64,000 nt of DNA, from positions 38,330,759 through 38,394,758 of the forward strand of contig NC_087063.1 of NCBI RefSeq assembly GCF_963678635.1, given 5' to 3'. Shown piece by piece: positions 50,493 through 63,400 of the stretch. Source of the stretch: Symsagittifera roscoffensis. Lineage: Eukaryota; Xenacoelomorpha; Acoela; Convolutidae. The position numbers and the translations under genes are program-made. The notes beneath the pieces were generated by a model, which had not been told where the DNA came from, ran no database searches, and was given only the letters and a program-made list of their open reading frames with translations. How positions within the stretch are numbered: position 1 is the first letter of the stretch; every line of letters starts with the position of its first letter.

Positions 50493-53400
50493 TTAGTACA
50501 AAAGTTCTGGATATTTCTTCACAATATAGCGCCTGCACGCTTCAAAAAACAGCTGATTCTCATCGTATTTGACTGTTCCTTTCTTGAACGCTAGGATTTC
50601 CTCCTCTGCGATTTGTTTGAATGCTCGACCTGTGGCTTGTCCAGTCAGTATCAACTGAGCCCCCCACTCGAGATAGTATGTGAAGGATAAGGCGTCCGCA
50701 ATAGTCCTGCCCAGAATAGATGCGCCGTGGTTTGCGTGGATGAGAACTGACTTATCCCCTAGCTCCTCCGATAGTCTGCTGCCTTCCTCGTTTTTCTTGC
50801 CTTCCCTGTAGGAGCTCTCATAATGGGAGTCGAATTCGATCTCGTTATGTAACAAGGACAAGTCCTGATGAACAATCGGGTATTTGGGGTTTTCTGAAAC
50901 AAAAAGCGCGACTATTAAAACTGCCGTTCATCAATTGCCTTCATTTGCAACGTGAAAATAATGACTGTTGGATCAGGTTTGCGACCTCGGATTTGGGTGT
51001 GCGACCTCATCGCCAATTCAGATGTCACAATGACACGTTTTACATCATCTGATGTTTCATTTTGAAACGTCTTCAGTCGTGACTCGAACTCCAAGAAACA
51101 ACGGCCAAGAAAAGTTGAGTTTTTGTGACTTAACCTACGGTAATCTTTTGATTGACCTTCTTTACTATTTCGATACAACCAAAAACACTCGGCACTAATT
51201 TTATTTCGTTGCGCTTAAAAGGAGGGACTGCGAATTGCTTAATATCACGTGATAGTAAGCAATTCGCAGTCCCTCTTCTTAAGCGCAGCGAAATAAATTT
51301 AGTGTCGAGTGTTTTCTGTTGTATCAAAGTGGTAGAAAGGAAGGTGAATCAAAAGAGTGTCATGACCTGCTCTGCAGGTGTATTTATGTATTGAGATATA
51401 ACTATCAGAAGTCAAGTATGAGCAACTGAGCATGAGTAACCTAGACAGGAGATGGCAGTAATGTTTGTGGGGTGAAGGTGGAACAGTGCCTTGGACCAGG
51501 GTCTGTCTCTGTGGATGCCACTGTGGATGACACTGGCAGTCATGATTGGAAGACTGCTGCCCTGGACTAACTTGAACCCAGTTTGCACATCCACTTCCAC
51601 TAGATTGGAGGCTGTCACTTCTGCCCAGTGCACCCCCTCCCCCACCACCAGTAGAACATCTTGTCCATCCGGGTAGTCTGGGTTGGAGCTCTTAGTTCTC
51701 ACTGTCAGGTGGTTAAACACTGCCCCCACCTGGAACCCAGGCCAATCTATGGACAACAGAAGAAAAGGAACTCCGCCACTACCCGCGTATAAAATAGTCG
51801 CCGCTTCTTTATTGGTTTCTTAATAGGAACTGTTGAAAGAGCGCAGTTTTAAGGAAAGCCAGATTAATCAAGCAAGTTATTCACAGTACGAGCTGAACGG
51901 GTTTTTTTTAAAACTGGAATGGCTGCGCCTAAATTTTAGAGAAAAGAAACAGCTACATGGGCAACACTTTAAGAAGAATGGGCTGAAAGAGCTCAATTCT
52001 CTGTTGATCCAGCTACTGGTCCTTTTATCGCTCCAGCTAAAAAAAAGTCAATCCTGAGCATTTGATTCGCTCTAGTCCCCTGATTCTAAAATTCAGGTCG
52101 TCATTAACTTAAGTTGCCTGCAAATCAATTTTGGTCCCATCAGACAAAATTTTGAAATTCAGTATGTGGCAGACGCAGAAAATCAGTTGGAACGATAAGG
52201 AAAACTGGTCAGCTGATTTCACTCAGCCTAATCATTGGAACTGGCGTAGTTAGCAGTTAATGAGGTTTGAAATTTATGTATCGACCAAAAATTTGTATAT
52301 TTCGACCGTCTTGACTCAGGCTTGGTTTGTTTCCTGGGTCGAGGTTGCGGTTTTATGATATGCCGGTCGCGACTAAATTTTGGTATTTCCAGACTACCGC
52401 GACTACTTTTTCAACCATGCTGCGACTAATATTTCGACCGCCGCGACTATTTTTTCGACCGCCGCGACTAATTTTTTGACCATTGCGACCGAGATACGGT
52501 ATTTCAAGAGTTTGTCCGCGACTTAAAACCCTGTCCAGACTATGGATTTTCAGTAAAACAAAGCCGAAACATTAGTCGCCGACCTTGAACCGGGTTCGAC
52601 CCTCTCGCCCAAGCGTGGTGTTTTTCGACTATGTTCGAACGAGGAAAACATTTTGACCCGACTTCGACTGTAGAGGAACATTTAGACCAAGTTTGACCGC
52701 AGAAAAACATTTCGACCGTGTTTGTCCGATGAAAACTGATCGATCGAGCTCGACCAAGTAGTGTTTTTACCCGAAGTAAAAGTTACTGCATCATTTAGCG
52801 TACTAGTTTATGTCAAAGTTTGGCCTGATCAACAGCATAACAGTTGGAGGAATGGGAATCAATCATAGCCAGATCTTTTTTTTAAAATATCAGTTGCCCA
52901 AAACAACGCTGATTTTTGTTTCAATTTCACGACAAAGTTGTTAAATTAAAAGATAAAATTTTTGAAAAATTGTCTTGCAAGTTACTTTTTCATACAGCGG
53001 GAGACCTCTCCTCTCAGCTCAAAATTTTAAATAAAGCTCCTTAAAACTTATGGATTGAGTCTCTCTCTCTCTCTCATGTTACTAAACTCAGGACTTACAA
53101 ATGTCAAATTTTTCGAGCAAGTTTGTGGGGTAGATACAAATTTAGGATTTTTCCACAATTTTATATGTTGGAAATTGAGTTAGACTTGAAACTTCGATGA
53201 ACTCCATTTTACGTTTCGACTTTCTCCTCGATTTTATGTTTCGACCGACTTGAATTTATCTTTTGACTTTGAGTTTGACAATAGGGCCTTCTTTACTATA
53301 ATTATTTTGGTCGAGCACTGTTATGTTCCGCCTCGCAAAACTCAACCCGTGTAGGTAGTGTAATAAAGCTTGCCATTAGCAAGCGTTATCAAATCGGAGT

Positions 53401-55331
53401 ATATATTTGTTTCGGGTTACGTTTCTTGGTAACGAATTTGCATTAACCTATTTTTAATGCTCAGCTCTGGATTGCACAAGATGCTAAAATCTTCATACTT
53501 TTATTGTTCAAATTTCGGTTTAATAGGTTTCGGCCTACATTATATTGGTTTATCATCTCTTTTTGCGTCTTTCGACCAGGGAAAAAATAAAAACGTGTGC
53601 GTGTTTGTGTTTTTGAGGTTGAGGAGGCTTTAGTATCTCAATAACTTCGTATCACTGTTGGTATCTTTTATTTTTGGATGTTTTTGTTTTCGACCTCTGT
53701 TATATCGGCTTAGTGGCCTCATTTTGTTTTATTTGACGAGCAAATAAAGATTTTTGTGTCTTTTGAGGACCTATTAACTTTTCAGGAGTCTGTAGTCTTA
53801 ATGATTTTTTGGTTCTATTGTTTTTTTGTTTTCATTGGTTTAATCACTTAATTTTGCGTGCGTTGATGAGAAACATAGTTTTGCACCCTCCCTCCGGACA
53901 CATATAAAAAGAAAAAGCCTAATTTTCTTAGCTTCGAAGCTCAACATTTTCATGGCAACGATTTTGATCTCGACTCAACGAGTTTTCAACAAGTTTTTCA
54001 CTAACGCTTTTTTACTAGCCGCTCATTAAATCTTTCCGAAAATTTGTTTGAGGCCGAATATTTTATTGCTGAACGCTCGTTCCTCAATTTGAAATCATTC
54101 GAGACGAAATCATGATTATTTCGCAATGGTTGCGTTTCGATATTTTTGTGACACATTAGTTTGGTTTTTTTTCTGCTGACTTGCAAATCAATATTTTGAG
54201 ATATCGCAAGAGGTGCCAGGCACCGCTTCGTCCCTGTTTTTCAAATTCCCTCTATTTGGTGTCAAACCTTGTCTGAGGGTAATTTTTATGCAAAATCAGA
54301 TCTTTGAAACATCTATACAGTGCTGACATAAGTTACCCGGACAAAATGGAAACCTCAAAAATTAAAACGCATTAGGCTCAAATTGGGCTTGCTTGAGATG
54401 ACGACGAAACCTACTTTGAATTTCTGCAGAAATAGTGCGGTGCAAGTTACTTGCGAAGTTCGGGCCCAAAATTTTCCGCAAAAAGCGAATCATTAAAACT
54501 ACTGGTTGATTCGTTGACAAAATTAGATGAAATGGAGCCTCTTTTTTAGTCAGAAAAAGTTTCAGAAGGGCGTAATTTTCTCAATTTTTGTATATAAAAA
54601 ATTCAATTTTTGTTTGTTAGACAAAACTTCTTTTTTTTACTAAAATGTTTCACCAACTTTTTTTTTCTACTAGCCGTTCGATAAAAGTTTTTGAGTACTT
54701 GATTAACGCCAGCAGCTTTATTGCTGATTGCTTGTTCCTCGAATTGAAAATCATTCGAGGCAAAATGATGAGATTTTCGTAATGCTTGTTTTTTGAAATT
54801 TTGTGACATATTAGCTTGGTTTTTTTTCTGCTGAATTGCAAATCAATAATTTGTGATATCGCAGGAGGTGCCAAGCACCGCTTCGCTCCTATATATGAAA
54901 ATCTATTATAAGTACGGCAACCTAAATCTTATTCAGAATATCTTCAATGCTCGATAGTTGTGTCAGAAAAAACACGCGAGTAGCAGAAAGATCGAAAAAC
55001 GAGAAAGCCACAGCAAGTTTCCCTAATATTGAATGATGGTTTGAGTTGAGAGGCAAGGTCATTAGAAAATAAATTTTAAAATCAGTTATCTAAAAAACTT
55101 CCAAAAATTAACTTTCAAACATAAGTTATGAACTTTTATGCTTTATAGTGCCAAAACTCAAGTAAAAACCAATAAGGTAAAATAACATCAAAACATACCA
55201 TGAATGATTCTGTAACAGGCAGCCAAATCTTGACGATCTTTCCAATTCTGTTCCAATGCACTAGAATATTGTCGCCTGAACTGACTTCCCAGAGCCCGAG
55301 AACAAACAACACGAAGCATCTTTGTCGTCAT
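50493..55331 (-). CDS. Class II aldolase/adducin-domain protein, probably mitochondrial, three exons
   Basis: Exons on the minus strand are 55331-55199, 51746-51441 and 50893-50493. All junctions are phase 1 with GT...AG borders (donors GTATGT and GTTACT, acceptors TCCATAG and TTTCAG). The product is 279 residues. The N-terminus is rich in Arg, Ser and Leu with no acidic residue for about 20 positions, like a mitochondrial presequence. Then come 'DRQDLAACYRII', 'FNHLTVRT', 'HSGIHRDRP', 'FHLHPTN' (two presumed metal His) and 'ANHGASILGRT' (third His), the standard order of the aldolase II fold. Members include fuculose aldolase, MtnB/APIP and the adducin head, and the substrate here is unknown. 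The first intron is 3.45 kb and full of repeats. In-frame ATGs further upstream (e.g. 55364) leave the start uncertain. Confidence 0.85.
51170..51328. repeat. Near-perfect palindrome (~75-bp arms) in aldolase-gene intron
   Basis: The two halves are reverse complements with a few mismatches, meeting at TCACGTGA near 51245-51252. Outer ends are GATACAAC (51173) and GTTGTATC (to 51325). It is probably a MITE with almost no spacer. Confidence 0.88.
52391..52492. repeat. Tandem repeat, ~20-24 bp units (CGACCGCCGCGACTA)
   Basis: Four to five imperfect units around TTTTTCGACCGCCGCGACTA. A looser series of GACC/TTCGACC motifs continues to about 52760. Confidence 0.7.
53056..53078. repeat. TC microsatellite
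   Basis: A short run of TC dinucleotides in the aldolase-gene intron. Confidence 0.8.
53990..54243. repeat. ~250-bp dispersed repeat, copy 1
   Basis: Aligns with 54645-54897 along its length. Shared landmarks are 'TACTAGCCG', 'TCATTCGAG', 'TTGCAAATCAAT' and a terminal GGTGCCAGGCACCGCTTCG with a perfect 6-bp stem. Confidence 0.8.
54305..54640. repeat. ~330-bp dispersed repeat, copy 1
   Basis: Matches 56566-56885 with moderate divergence, from 'TTGAAACATCTATACAGTG' through 'CAAGTTACTTGC' to a T-rich end. Confidence 0.8.
54645..54897. repeat. ~250-bp dispersed repeat, copy 2
   Basis: Direct repeat of 53990-54243. It ends GGTGCCAAGCACCGCTTCG, so the terminal hairpin is retained with a changed loop. 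Confidence 0.8.
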
Positions 55332-55797
55332 CGTCTTAATGTGATGTCTTTTGATAATAACCATACCAATCAACGATCATGGCTTTGCTTTCAGTATGAT
55401 AGCATCTGAAGAAAGCTGTAGATTACCAATCAATTGAGCTTTGCTCTGGGTCACGGGCATGGGGCCAAACTGTGACTAAATGGGTTTATCAGACTAGTTG
55501 CATTATTTAAAATATACCGAACAAATAGTTAATTTGCTAACCAAGTTACTAGTTGTACCAAATTTGCGAAAATTGTTTGATTGTATTTGTATTGAACTAT
55601 TTAAGTGTGCTATTTTCACATGGTAGAGTTTAAAAGTAAGTTACATTGTTTTTATAGTCAAACTGATGTATGTTTTTGTGCCATCACATACAGTTGAAAG
55701 TACACAATTACCAAACTCTTCTGTAATCGAATCACTTCGCTTGATTTTCAAATTAATGAACTAAGTTAAGCTAGCAAAGTTTACCAGGCTTGACAAA
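55332..55797. other. Flank upstream of the aldolase gene
   Basis: AT-rich. It presumably holds the promoter for the minus-strand gene, but no TATA or other element can be singled out. Confidence 0.4.
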
Positions 55798-56470
55798 AAA
55801 TGCTTATCATTCAATTTTCATATATGAGAAAAATGCTTATCATTTTTTAACAGTCTATTTATCAGAGCTTTTTCATCAGTCTATTTATCCCCAAAACTGT
55901 ATGAAAAAAGCATGATAAAAATTTTTCCATGCTATGAAATTTTATGATAAGCATTTTTTCCATTTTGTGAAATTGTATGACAAGCATTTTTTCCATACTA
56001 TGAAATTGAGTGATAAGCATTCTTTCCATACTATGAAATTTTATGACAAGCATTTTTTCATGCTAGCATTTTTTCATCAGCGCAACAAAAATGCTTGTCA
56101 TACAACTTTTATATAAGAAAAACATATGATAAACAATTTTTTGACAGTCAAAATGCCCACTTTCATAAAATTTGTTGAAGTAAACTCCTTAATATACACC
56201 CAATAACTTTGAATTGATTTTTGAATAATTTAATTTGTTTTTTGAAAAATGCTTATCATACAATTTTCATTCATGAAATTATTATGATTAGCAATTTTTT
56301 GGTTAAAAAAATCATGGTTTTGACTGTCAAATTGCCCTCTTTGCTTGATATCTTATTTAAACACACTTAAAGTTACCCAGACATCTTCTTGAAAACTTGA
56401 CTTTTTCTACGACAAAAAGGTTATCATGCATCTTTCATACATAAAAATTGTATGACAAGCATTTTTTTAT
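55798..56470. repeat. Cluster of TTATGATAAGCATTTTT repeats, including a 33-bp x 4 tandem array
   Basis: At 55927-56062 four units of 33 bp (CCATACTATGAAATTTTATGA plus CAAGCATTTTTT types) are in tandem. Single copies, some inverted (AAAATGCTTATCAT..CAATTTTCAT), flank them at about 55798, 56088, 56246 and 56428. Each unit is partly self-complementary. Confidence 0.8.
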
Positions 56471-56565
56471 TCAAAAATTTCAAATTCTTTTCTCAATGAT
56501 CATAAAGCTTAAAAATAGGCAAGTAGACCAGAATTGTTCATCAAAAAATTTACAACTTTGAAACA

Positions 56566-56885
56566 TCTATACAGTGTTGAATTAAATTATCCACACAAAA
56601 TGGAAACCTCAAAACTTAAAACGCATTGAGTTCAAATTGAGCTTAATTTAGATGAAGACGAAACTTACTTTGTATTTCTACCGAAATATTACTGTGCAAG
56701 TTACTTGCAAAGTTCGGGCCTAAATTTTTACCCCAAAAGCGAATCATTTAGGCTACTAGTTGTATCGCTGACAAAATTAAATCAAGTTCATCTTCTTTTA
56801 GAGTCCGAAAAGCTTAAGACGGGTGTCAGGTTCTCAATTTTTGTCTGAAAAAAACTCAATTTTAGTTTGATAGAAAAAATTGTCA
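56566..56885. repeat. ~330-bp dispersed repeat, copy 2
   Basis: Diverged direct copy of 54305-54640, in the same orientation. Confidence 0.78.
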
Positions 56886-58380
56886 ATTTTACTTAAAAAA
56901 ATACCAATTATTTCAATGAAAAATTTTTTTTTAAATGTTTTACGAAAATTTTTGGAGATATTATTCTTCTGAATTGTTGTTGTTGGGCTACACAAGAAAC
57001 TCACAGCTCACTTCATGTTTTTTTTGTCAGCAATTGACCCAGTAGTTTCATCGGAATTTTTGATTGACCAAAAAAACCTAAATTGATCGGTTTTTTGGGC
57101 AAAACTAATGCCCGTGATATCGCAAATTAAGTTTCACTATATTAAATTCTTGGTCTAAAGGAGAACCAATTTAAAAAAAAACGTCTCTTCATTTCAAATT
57201 TAAACTTTTTGTTTAATTTATTTTAATCAGGAGCTAAAAACCCTATTAAAAAAAATTTTAAGCAATTCGTTACACAATGATGGTTTACATTATCCGGATC
57301 AAGCAAAGAAAAAGAAAAAAATAAACTCATTTTAACGAATATACTTTCATACAAAATGCTACAAGAAAACTAACGGGTTTCAACTTTTTTTTAAAGTGAT
57401 CTTTCAGATTGTGCATGAAAACGTTTGAAGACTGCGAGCGTCGAACAACTTCGGTAATTTTAATTGAAATGACAGCAGCAAAAAAAATTGATTGATTTTG
57501 TCCATCCCTCTACATGGAGTAGCGAGTCACCAGTTTATACATAACATAACAGGGACAACAACAAATTGCAGAGATAATTTGGCCTGTAGCAATATCTTAA
57601 ATTTTAGAAACAAATGTTGGGTTCTTACCAGATACATAGAATGAGATCGAAACGTGCTTGGATTTTTGGCAAAATTTCGTTTTTGACTTCTTTTCAGCGC
57701 AGAAAATATTATATTGAAATCGGAAAAAATGATGCAATCAAAAATTGGCTAGATGTTTCCCAAAAAATTTATTTTTGACTCTGGTCTGTATCAAAAAAGA
57801 AAGAAGAACAAACATTGCCGAGACTTTCATCGAAAACGTCTCTTTAGGTTCCTTTTAGTGAACCAAAACCACGCTTGAACCAGCTTGCCACTTATTAAAA
57901 CCATTAGCCTTCTTGTTACCTAATCAGCACAACAGCATTCAAAACAGATAAACTTTTTAGAAAAGATTTATTCAGGAAACTTTTATTGATAGCCAAAAAC
58001 TATTTTATCATTTGTTGCTGAGCGAATGGATAGACAAGTTTGAACTTTAGTTGCATATAATACAAGGACAGCAGCCGAATCCTGCCTAGGTCATTTCCTT
58101 TCTAAATCTCAAACATGCGCCTAACTTGACGCGGCATAAATTTACGCTCAGTAACCGGGCTCGAACTACTCAAAAAACGTTTGCTGTTTTGCTCAGTTAT
58201 TTAAACTAGTTCAAAAAGCGGCCTTGACCGACCTTGATTGACAGGTTTTGGTATGTCTAAAACCGTGTTTTGTCAAAGTATGAACGCGAGCTGACGCTTA
58301 ATAAAGGTGCTGTTTAAGTTCGTCTGATTAACCGGATTTATTATGTGTTTTAAGCCGATTAAAGTTCAAATATTCCTCAT
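56886..58380. other. AT-rich stretch, nothing recognised
   Basis: Only short frames without recognisable similarity, and many homopolymer A/T runs. Confidence 0.5.
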
Positions 58381-58385
58381 ATTTT

Positions 58386-58990
58386 TTGCATGAATATATA
58401 TATTCGAAACTAATTTTAAGACGACAGTATTTCTTGAGCATATTTTTGGTACCGCGACCCGGGAAGAATTGGATCAGAAAACTCAAATCAACAAACTCAA
58501 CTCAACCAAACAGTGAAGCATCATCCACGGTAGCGACTCCGCAGACAGTGCAGCCAAGAAAATTGCACTCTGGTTCCTGGGGCAGAGACGACAAATACAT
58601 CTACGAATAACAAACTTGAGAGGAGAAGTGTGAAAACTTCTGTACACGACAGTGAACATTTATATTGCACCTGCACAACAGTTCATTCCCCTCACGCTTT
58701 CTCCGCGCGATCTTTTTAGATCATCTAGGACGAATATTTAACAATCAATCTCCCTTAGCAATCGGGAAAGTAGGTACAGGGAGTGACATTATATTTAGCT
58801 AGAGTCCGTTAACTTAGCAACTCCATGTAACCGCAGGGTGTGACGACGATCGATAGGTGTCTGCAATCCCACCGGGGTCTGAACGGCTATCGAGAGAAGG
58901 TGCAGGTGTCGAGTTCGACCGTGATAAGCCACAACAGAAGTCAACTGCGTTGATTACTGAAGGTAGTGACTGACAGACTCCTGATGAAGT
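58386..58990 (+). other. Higher-GC stretch of unknown nature
   Basis: Richer in G+C than its surroundings. It includes a 74-codon frame (58386-58610) with a Ser/Thr/Gln/Pro-rich middle. It could be part of an LTR or leader belonging to the BEL/Pao fossil to the right, or a host exon. No repeat partner is in the window to decide this. Confidence 0.3.
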
Positions 58991-60419
58991 GGCATAAAGT
59001 GTTATAAATAATGAAGTGTTATAAATAATTACCAAATCATAATTTTATCATAATAGCAAAACACGGTTGCAGGTATTAGAACACTTGTTTTGGTAAATTG
59101 TTGTCAGCAATAAGCAAAATTGATTTTTCTAAAAAAAACTTGAGCATAAAAGCGAGTGTTACAGTTTTTTGTGAAGCCTTGGGTCAAGATTTTAGACCCA
59201 ATATGTTCGGACTTGGTGAGCGTCCCGCTATCAAAAAACGACAAAAAAAAACGAAAATGAAGTCAAAATGGACTTTTTAACAAAACGGAACAACCTCGAC
59301 CGGAACGCTTGAAAATTTCAGTCTAAATTATGTCAATCCAGAAAAACCTGATTCTTATTAATTAGTTTGAGCTGCGGCGACCACAGGTTTAAAGAGACTT
59401 ACAACGCCCTCTAACCTACCCGAAAACGTTCGTGGAGTTAATACATCCGCCGCATCCGTTTTTTCAAAAAAAACCATTAATTTCCATAAGCTCGTTGCAT
59501 CACGCTATAGAAAAGCTACCAGCAAAACTTCGTAATCATTTTGTTGATAATTGCTTAGCCATACCCGGTCTAAGTTTTAACCCGAACGCTATTAACCCCC
59601 GTAAAACGGTACAACACTACTTTGAGTTATTTTTATACCAACACCCGAATCTCGTGATTTGATGCGACGTCATAAATAACTCAGTTAGTAGACATCGAAG
59701 CAATAAGTTTAACCCTTTATCCGACGATAAATTTGTAGCAAACCTAAAACGCTCTCGAGCAAAAATTAGCACCATCGTATTTTGTCAACACACATGAACT
59801 GAGAAAATTTTGTGAAATTAAAAATTTCAGGTAGTCTAACCATCAGTATAGTCGGTAATTTGATATCTAAACCTGAAGTTAAGGGTAATTGTTCGTGCAA
59901 ACAGTACCTGTCCTTACACCAGACCATTGAATTAGAGATCAAAATTTTCGGAATCATTCGCAGATAATGTAAAAAACCTCAAAATACTTGTCGCTCAGAC
60001 TAATCGGAAAAATAGGTTGAACAAGAAGTGACGGGCGCTCTTTAGCAACTTTCTCTCATCTTAGTCACTTTGAAGGAGCACCTAGCCTAGGTAAGGAGGT
60101 TTTTAACTCAGTAGTGTGGTCTGGTAGCGGTTGTATAAACTATGTCATTTATGTTACCTTACTTCAATGTCGTTTCATTTGTTTTTGTATTGAAATAGGT
60201 TTTCATACGTCCCTTTCTTCAATTGTTAAAGCACATGATAACAGTTTGTTATTTTGAATCATGAATTGGGCCGTAAATTACAAAAGACTCTTGAGTGTCG
60301 GCGTATCTTGGTAATTGAGCTCCTCAATGTTCAGAAATACATTCAGAAAGTCATAAAAAAAACAAAAAAAATTACTGTTCAGCAATGCAAAAGTTTTCCT
60401 GGAAAAGGTTTTTTTTAAT
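58991..60419. other. AT-rich stretch, nothing firmly recognised
   Basis: A 76-codon frame at 59432-59662 has no family I know. It could belong to the leader of the BEL/Pao fossil. Confidence 0.4.
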
Positions 60420-63400
60420 GAATGAGATAAGTCAAATAGTGGAATTGGCTAAGATTAGAGGCAAGATTTGAGAGAAACTGGAACAGTGGCTTGACTTGAT
60501 GACAGAAAATCACGATGAGGTAATTCAGAAAACTAGGAACTATATAGGAACTCAAGGGCAAGCAAGGTCCGTTTCATCGCGTTCGGGGGAAGTGGCTTCT
60601 TCAAAAGTTTTCGAATAAACCTCAAAGTAGATATCAATTTAGGGTCTCACGTTGGAATAAAACAGTCTGGATGACTTACAGTCAACTGAAAAAAAATTTA
60701 AGAACAGAAGAGTTCGAAAGAAAACGGAAGCATCAAAGCGCTTACTAGAGCTGAAGTACCAGGTGCTCAATAATGATCAGAGGTTGGAAAAAGTACAAAT
60801 CCGCAAGCAAAAAAGTACGTCAAAAAAGTACGTCGAAGCTAAAAAACTCAAGCTGAATAGGAGAAAGACTCCGACTACGTTGTCTTGTTTGCTAGCTCGG
60901 TAAGCTCTCACAGAGAAACAGCAAATAGACGCTCGGAAACTTGGTTAGAAAATGTGCCGAAAGTAATCCAATGACGACCGTAACCGAACCGACCGTTACA
61001 TTTCTGAATTGAATACGGTTCAATACAACGCCCCAGTTGATGTCGTTCCTGTGCGTATCGCCCAATCAGGGGGTTTTCGTTCAACATTGTTACATGGAGC
61101 TGAAGGCCTGCCAATTAGTCCTAAATCTCTTACGCAGGTTGCTGCCGACAGTAATACTCAGCAAACTATCGGCGAAAATGGTCGAATTAAAAGCAAAAGT
61201 AACACAACCAAACTGGTTCTCAGATGCAAATCAATGGGTTAAGGCTGAGCCTACCACGTCTGCTAACTTTGAAAATGTTCCATCACCTTCGTATTTAAGT
61301 TTGCCTCCTCATGCTGCAGTTTTTTCGGTAATACCCCTCTTAGTCATCCCACCTACTTCATTCAGTTATATAAACCGAACCTGGCATCGGGGTTCCTTTC
61401 AACTGGAACGCTGATACCCCGCAGTGTGTAACCCATTAGCTTTGAATGAGTCATCTCACTCATTTGAGGCAGTAACATCTGTTGCCACTCCAAAATCTAT
61501 GACATTCCCGTACAATAGCGGTGGAGCAATTTACTGTTTCACTCCTCCAAACAAATGAGTAACCTTGCAATCACTGACAGTACGCACATTGTTCTTTTGT
61601 ATGGTGCAGACCATATTTTTTCTCTTCAAAAAGAAGAAAACAAATTCTACTGGAAAAACTCCAGTGGAAAAATCAATGTCGTCATGTTCCGCATCCGTGC
61701 AAGACGGTAAAAGTTTTCTCCAGGTTAATGATTCAAGTGTTCCATCTGAGTCAAAACTAATAAAGCTCTCGTTTTGTGTGATTCCTTAAGCAATCACTCC
61801 TAGCTTTCTGCAAATTTGGCCCGCCGTCTGAATTTGTCAGCAAAAAAAGTTGATTTGACCTTGAATAGTTTCTATTCAACGGATAATGTTCCGACTGAGT
61901 TATTCTAGGTCACACTATCCGCTGACATTAATAACACCGATTATACCTGCAATGTAGCCGCTTACATAAAGGATGATAATGTTGGGTCTCAAAAGGTTGA
62001 TGTTCCGGTCCTCCAAAAAATTTATCCATACCTAGAATGAATGAAGCCTGTTCGGTATAACTTTTTGGACATCGCAGTGCTCATCGGTCAGGATTTTTAC
62101 TGTACCTCCACTCAAAATATTCATGATGCAAACAGAAAAACTCCAAAGGCTTTGTTTTAGGTTTTCAGTGGCTCTCTCCCCTCATCGTCTGAAATGTTAA
62201 TAATATGGTTCAAGTGCAATGCTGAAGACGTGGAACTTGTTTGTCAGGTTAGGTCGTGGTATGATTTAGAAAACTAAAGTACATGCAAACAAGCTGATGC
62301 AGACGATCAACGAGCGAATAACCTTCTTGAATCAACACATACCTTGATGAAGAAAGGTATTGGGCAGGAATGTTATGGGCTGGGGATAGCAGTTTTTTTA
62401 CCCATTAATTACTACTCAGCGCTGGCAAAAATCAAGGCGCTTGAAAACGGCTCCACAAAAAACGTGGTTCAAAGATTGAATACACTGAGACAATAAAAGA
62501 GGACGATGATGGAGGTTATGTCGTTGCCGTTAAACCGCACAAACCGCAGTTCCGCTCCGCTCCGTGAATGATAGTTACCCCCACCATCCTGTCCTCAACC
62601 CAAACAATTCCGGGCAGCTCGTCGAGTTTTAAGTGGCGCGTCGAAAATCCAAGGCCAATCTGTAAACAAATCTTTGCTCGATGGGCCTGATTCACTGCAA
62701 AATTTGTTACACGTGCTTTTGCGCTTCCACCAACATCAAGTTGGGTATAACAACAAGGGTATGTTCTTCAGGTTGGGTACCCTCCTGTTATCAACCCTCA
62801 TGGTGTTTTTTGTAGCGCAAGGATGCCACATCGAATGGGGAAGTTCGACAGCATAACCCCCATGTTTTTGGTGCCCGGGACTCTCGAAGTGCTCGAATTT
62901 TCCACTTCGGTAGCTAAGGATAACGGTAAAAATATTCCTGAAGCATCTAAAAGCAGTACTAGTTTCTACATGGACGGTTATTTGGATTACGTTCAAAAAC
63001 CGCGACGCAATGAGAATAAGGGAGGATCTGTTGAATCATCTTAAATTGGGAGGATTATGTTTCACCAAAATGTAATGTTCCCAAAATTGAAAAAAAATTA
63101 ATTCCATCAATTGCTGTAACTGCAAAAGTAAAAGACGTTTCGAGAAGCAAGGATCGCTTGAATTCTCAAGTGTTAGGTTTACCTTGGAACCATGGAAGTC
63201 AGTCTCTTGTTTTTAGTCGGGGAATTAACCGTGAGCTCCAAACATCTGTTACGCAACGAACTGTTCTCAATTTTGTTTTAACGGTCATCGACCCTATTGG
63301 TTTGGTGGCTCCCTGCACGGTAAAGGCCTGTCTGCTTCTTAAAGACATTTGGCGCATAACTGGGCAATAATGTGATGATTCCTTACCAGAAGTGCTCCGG

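Noticed and set aside
59432-59662. 76-codon frame as a host gene
   Set aside because: No recognised domain, no splice context, and a position next to a decayed element.
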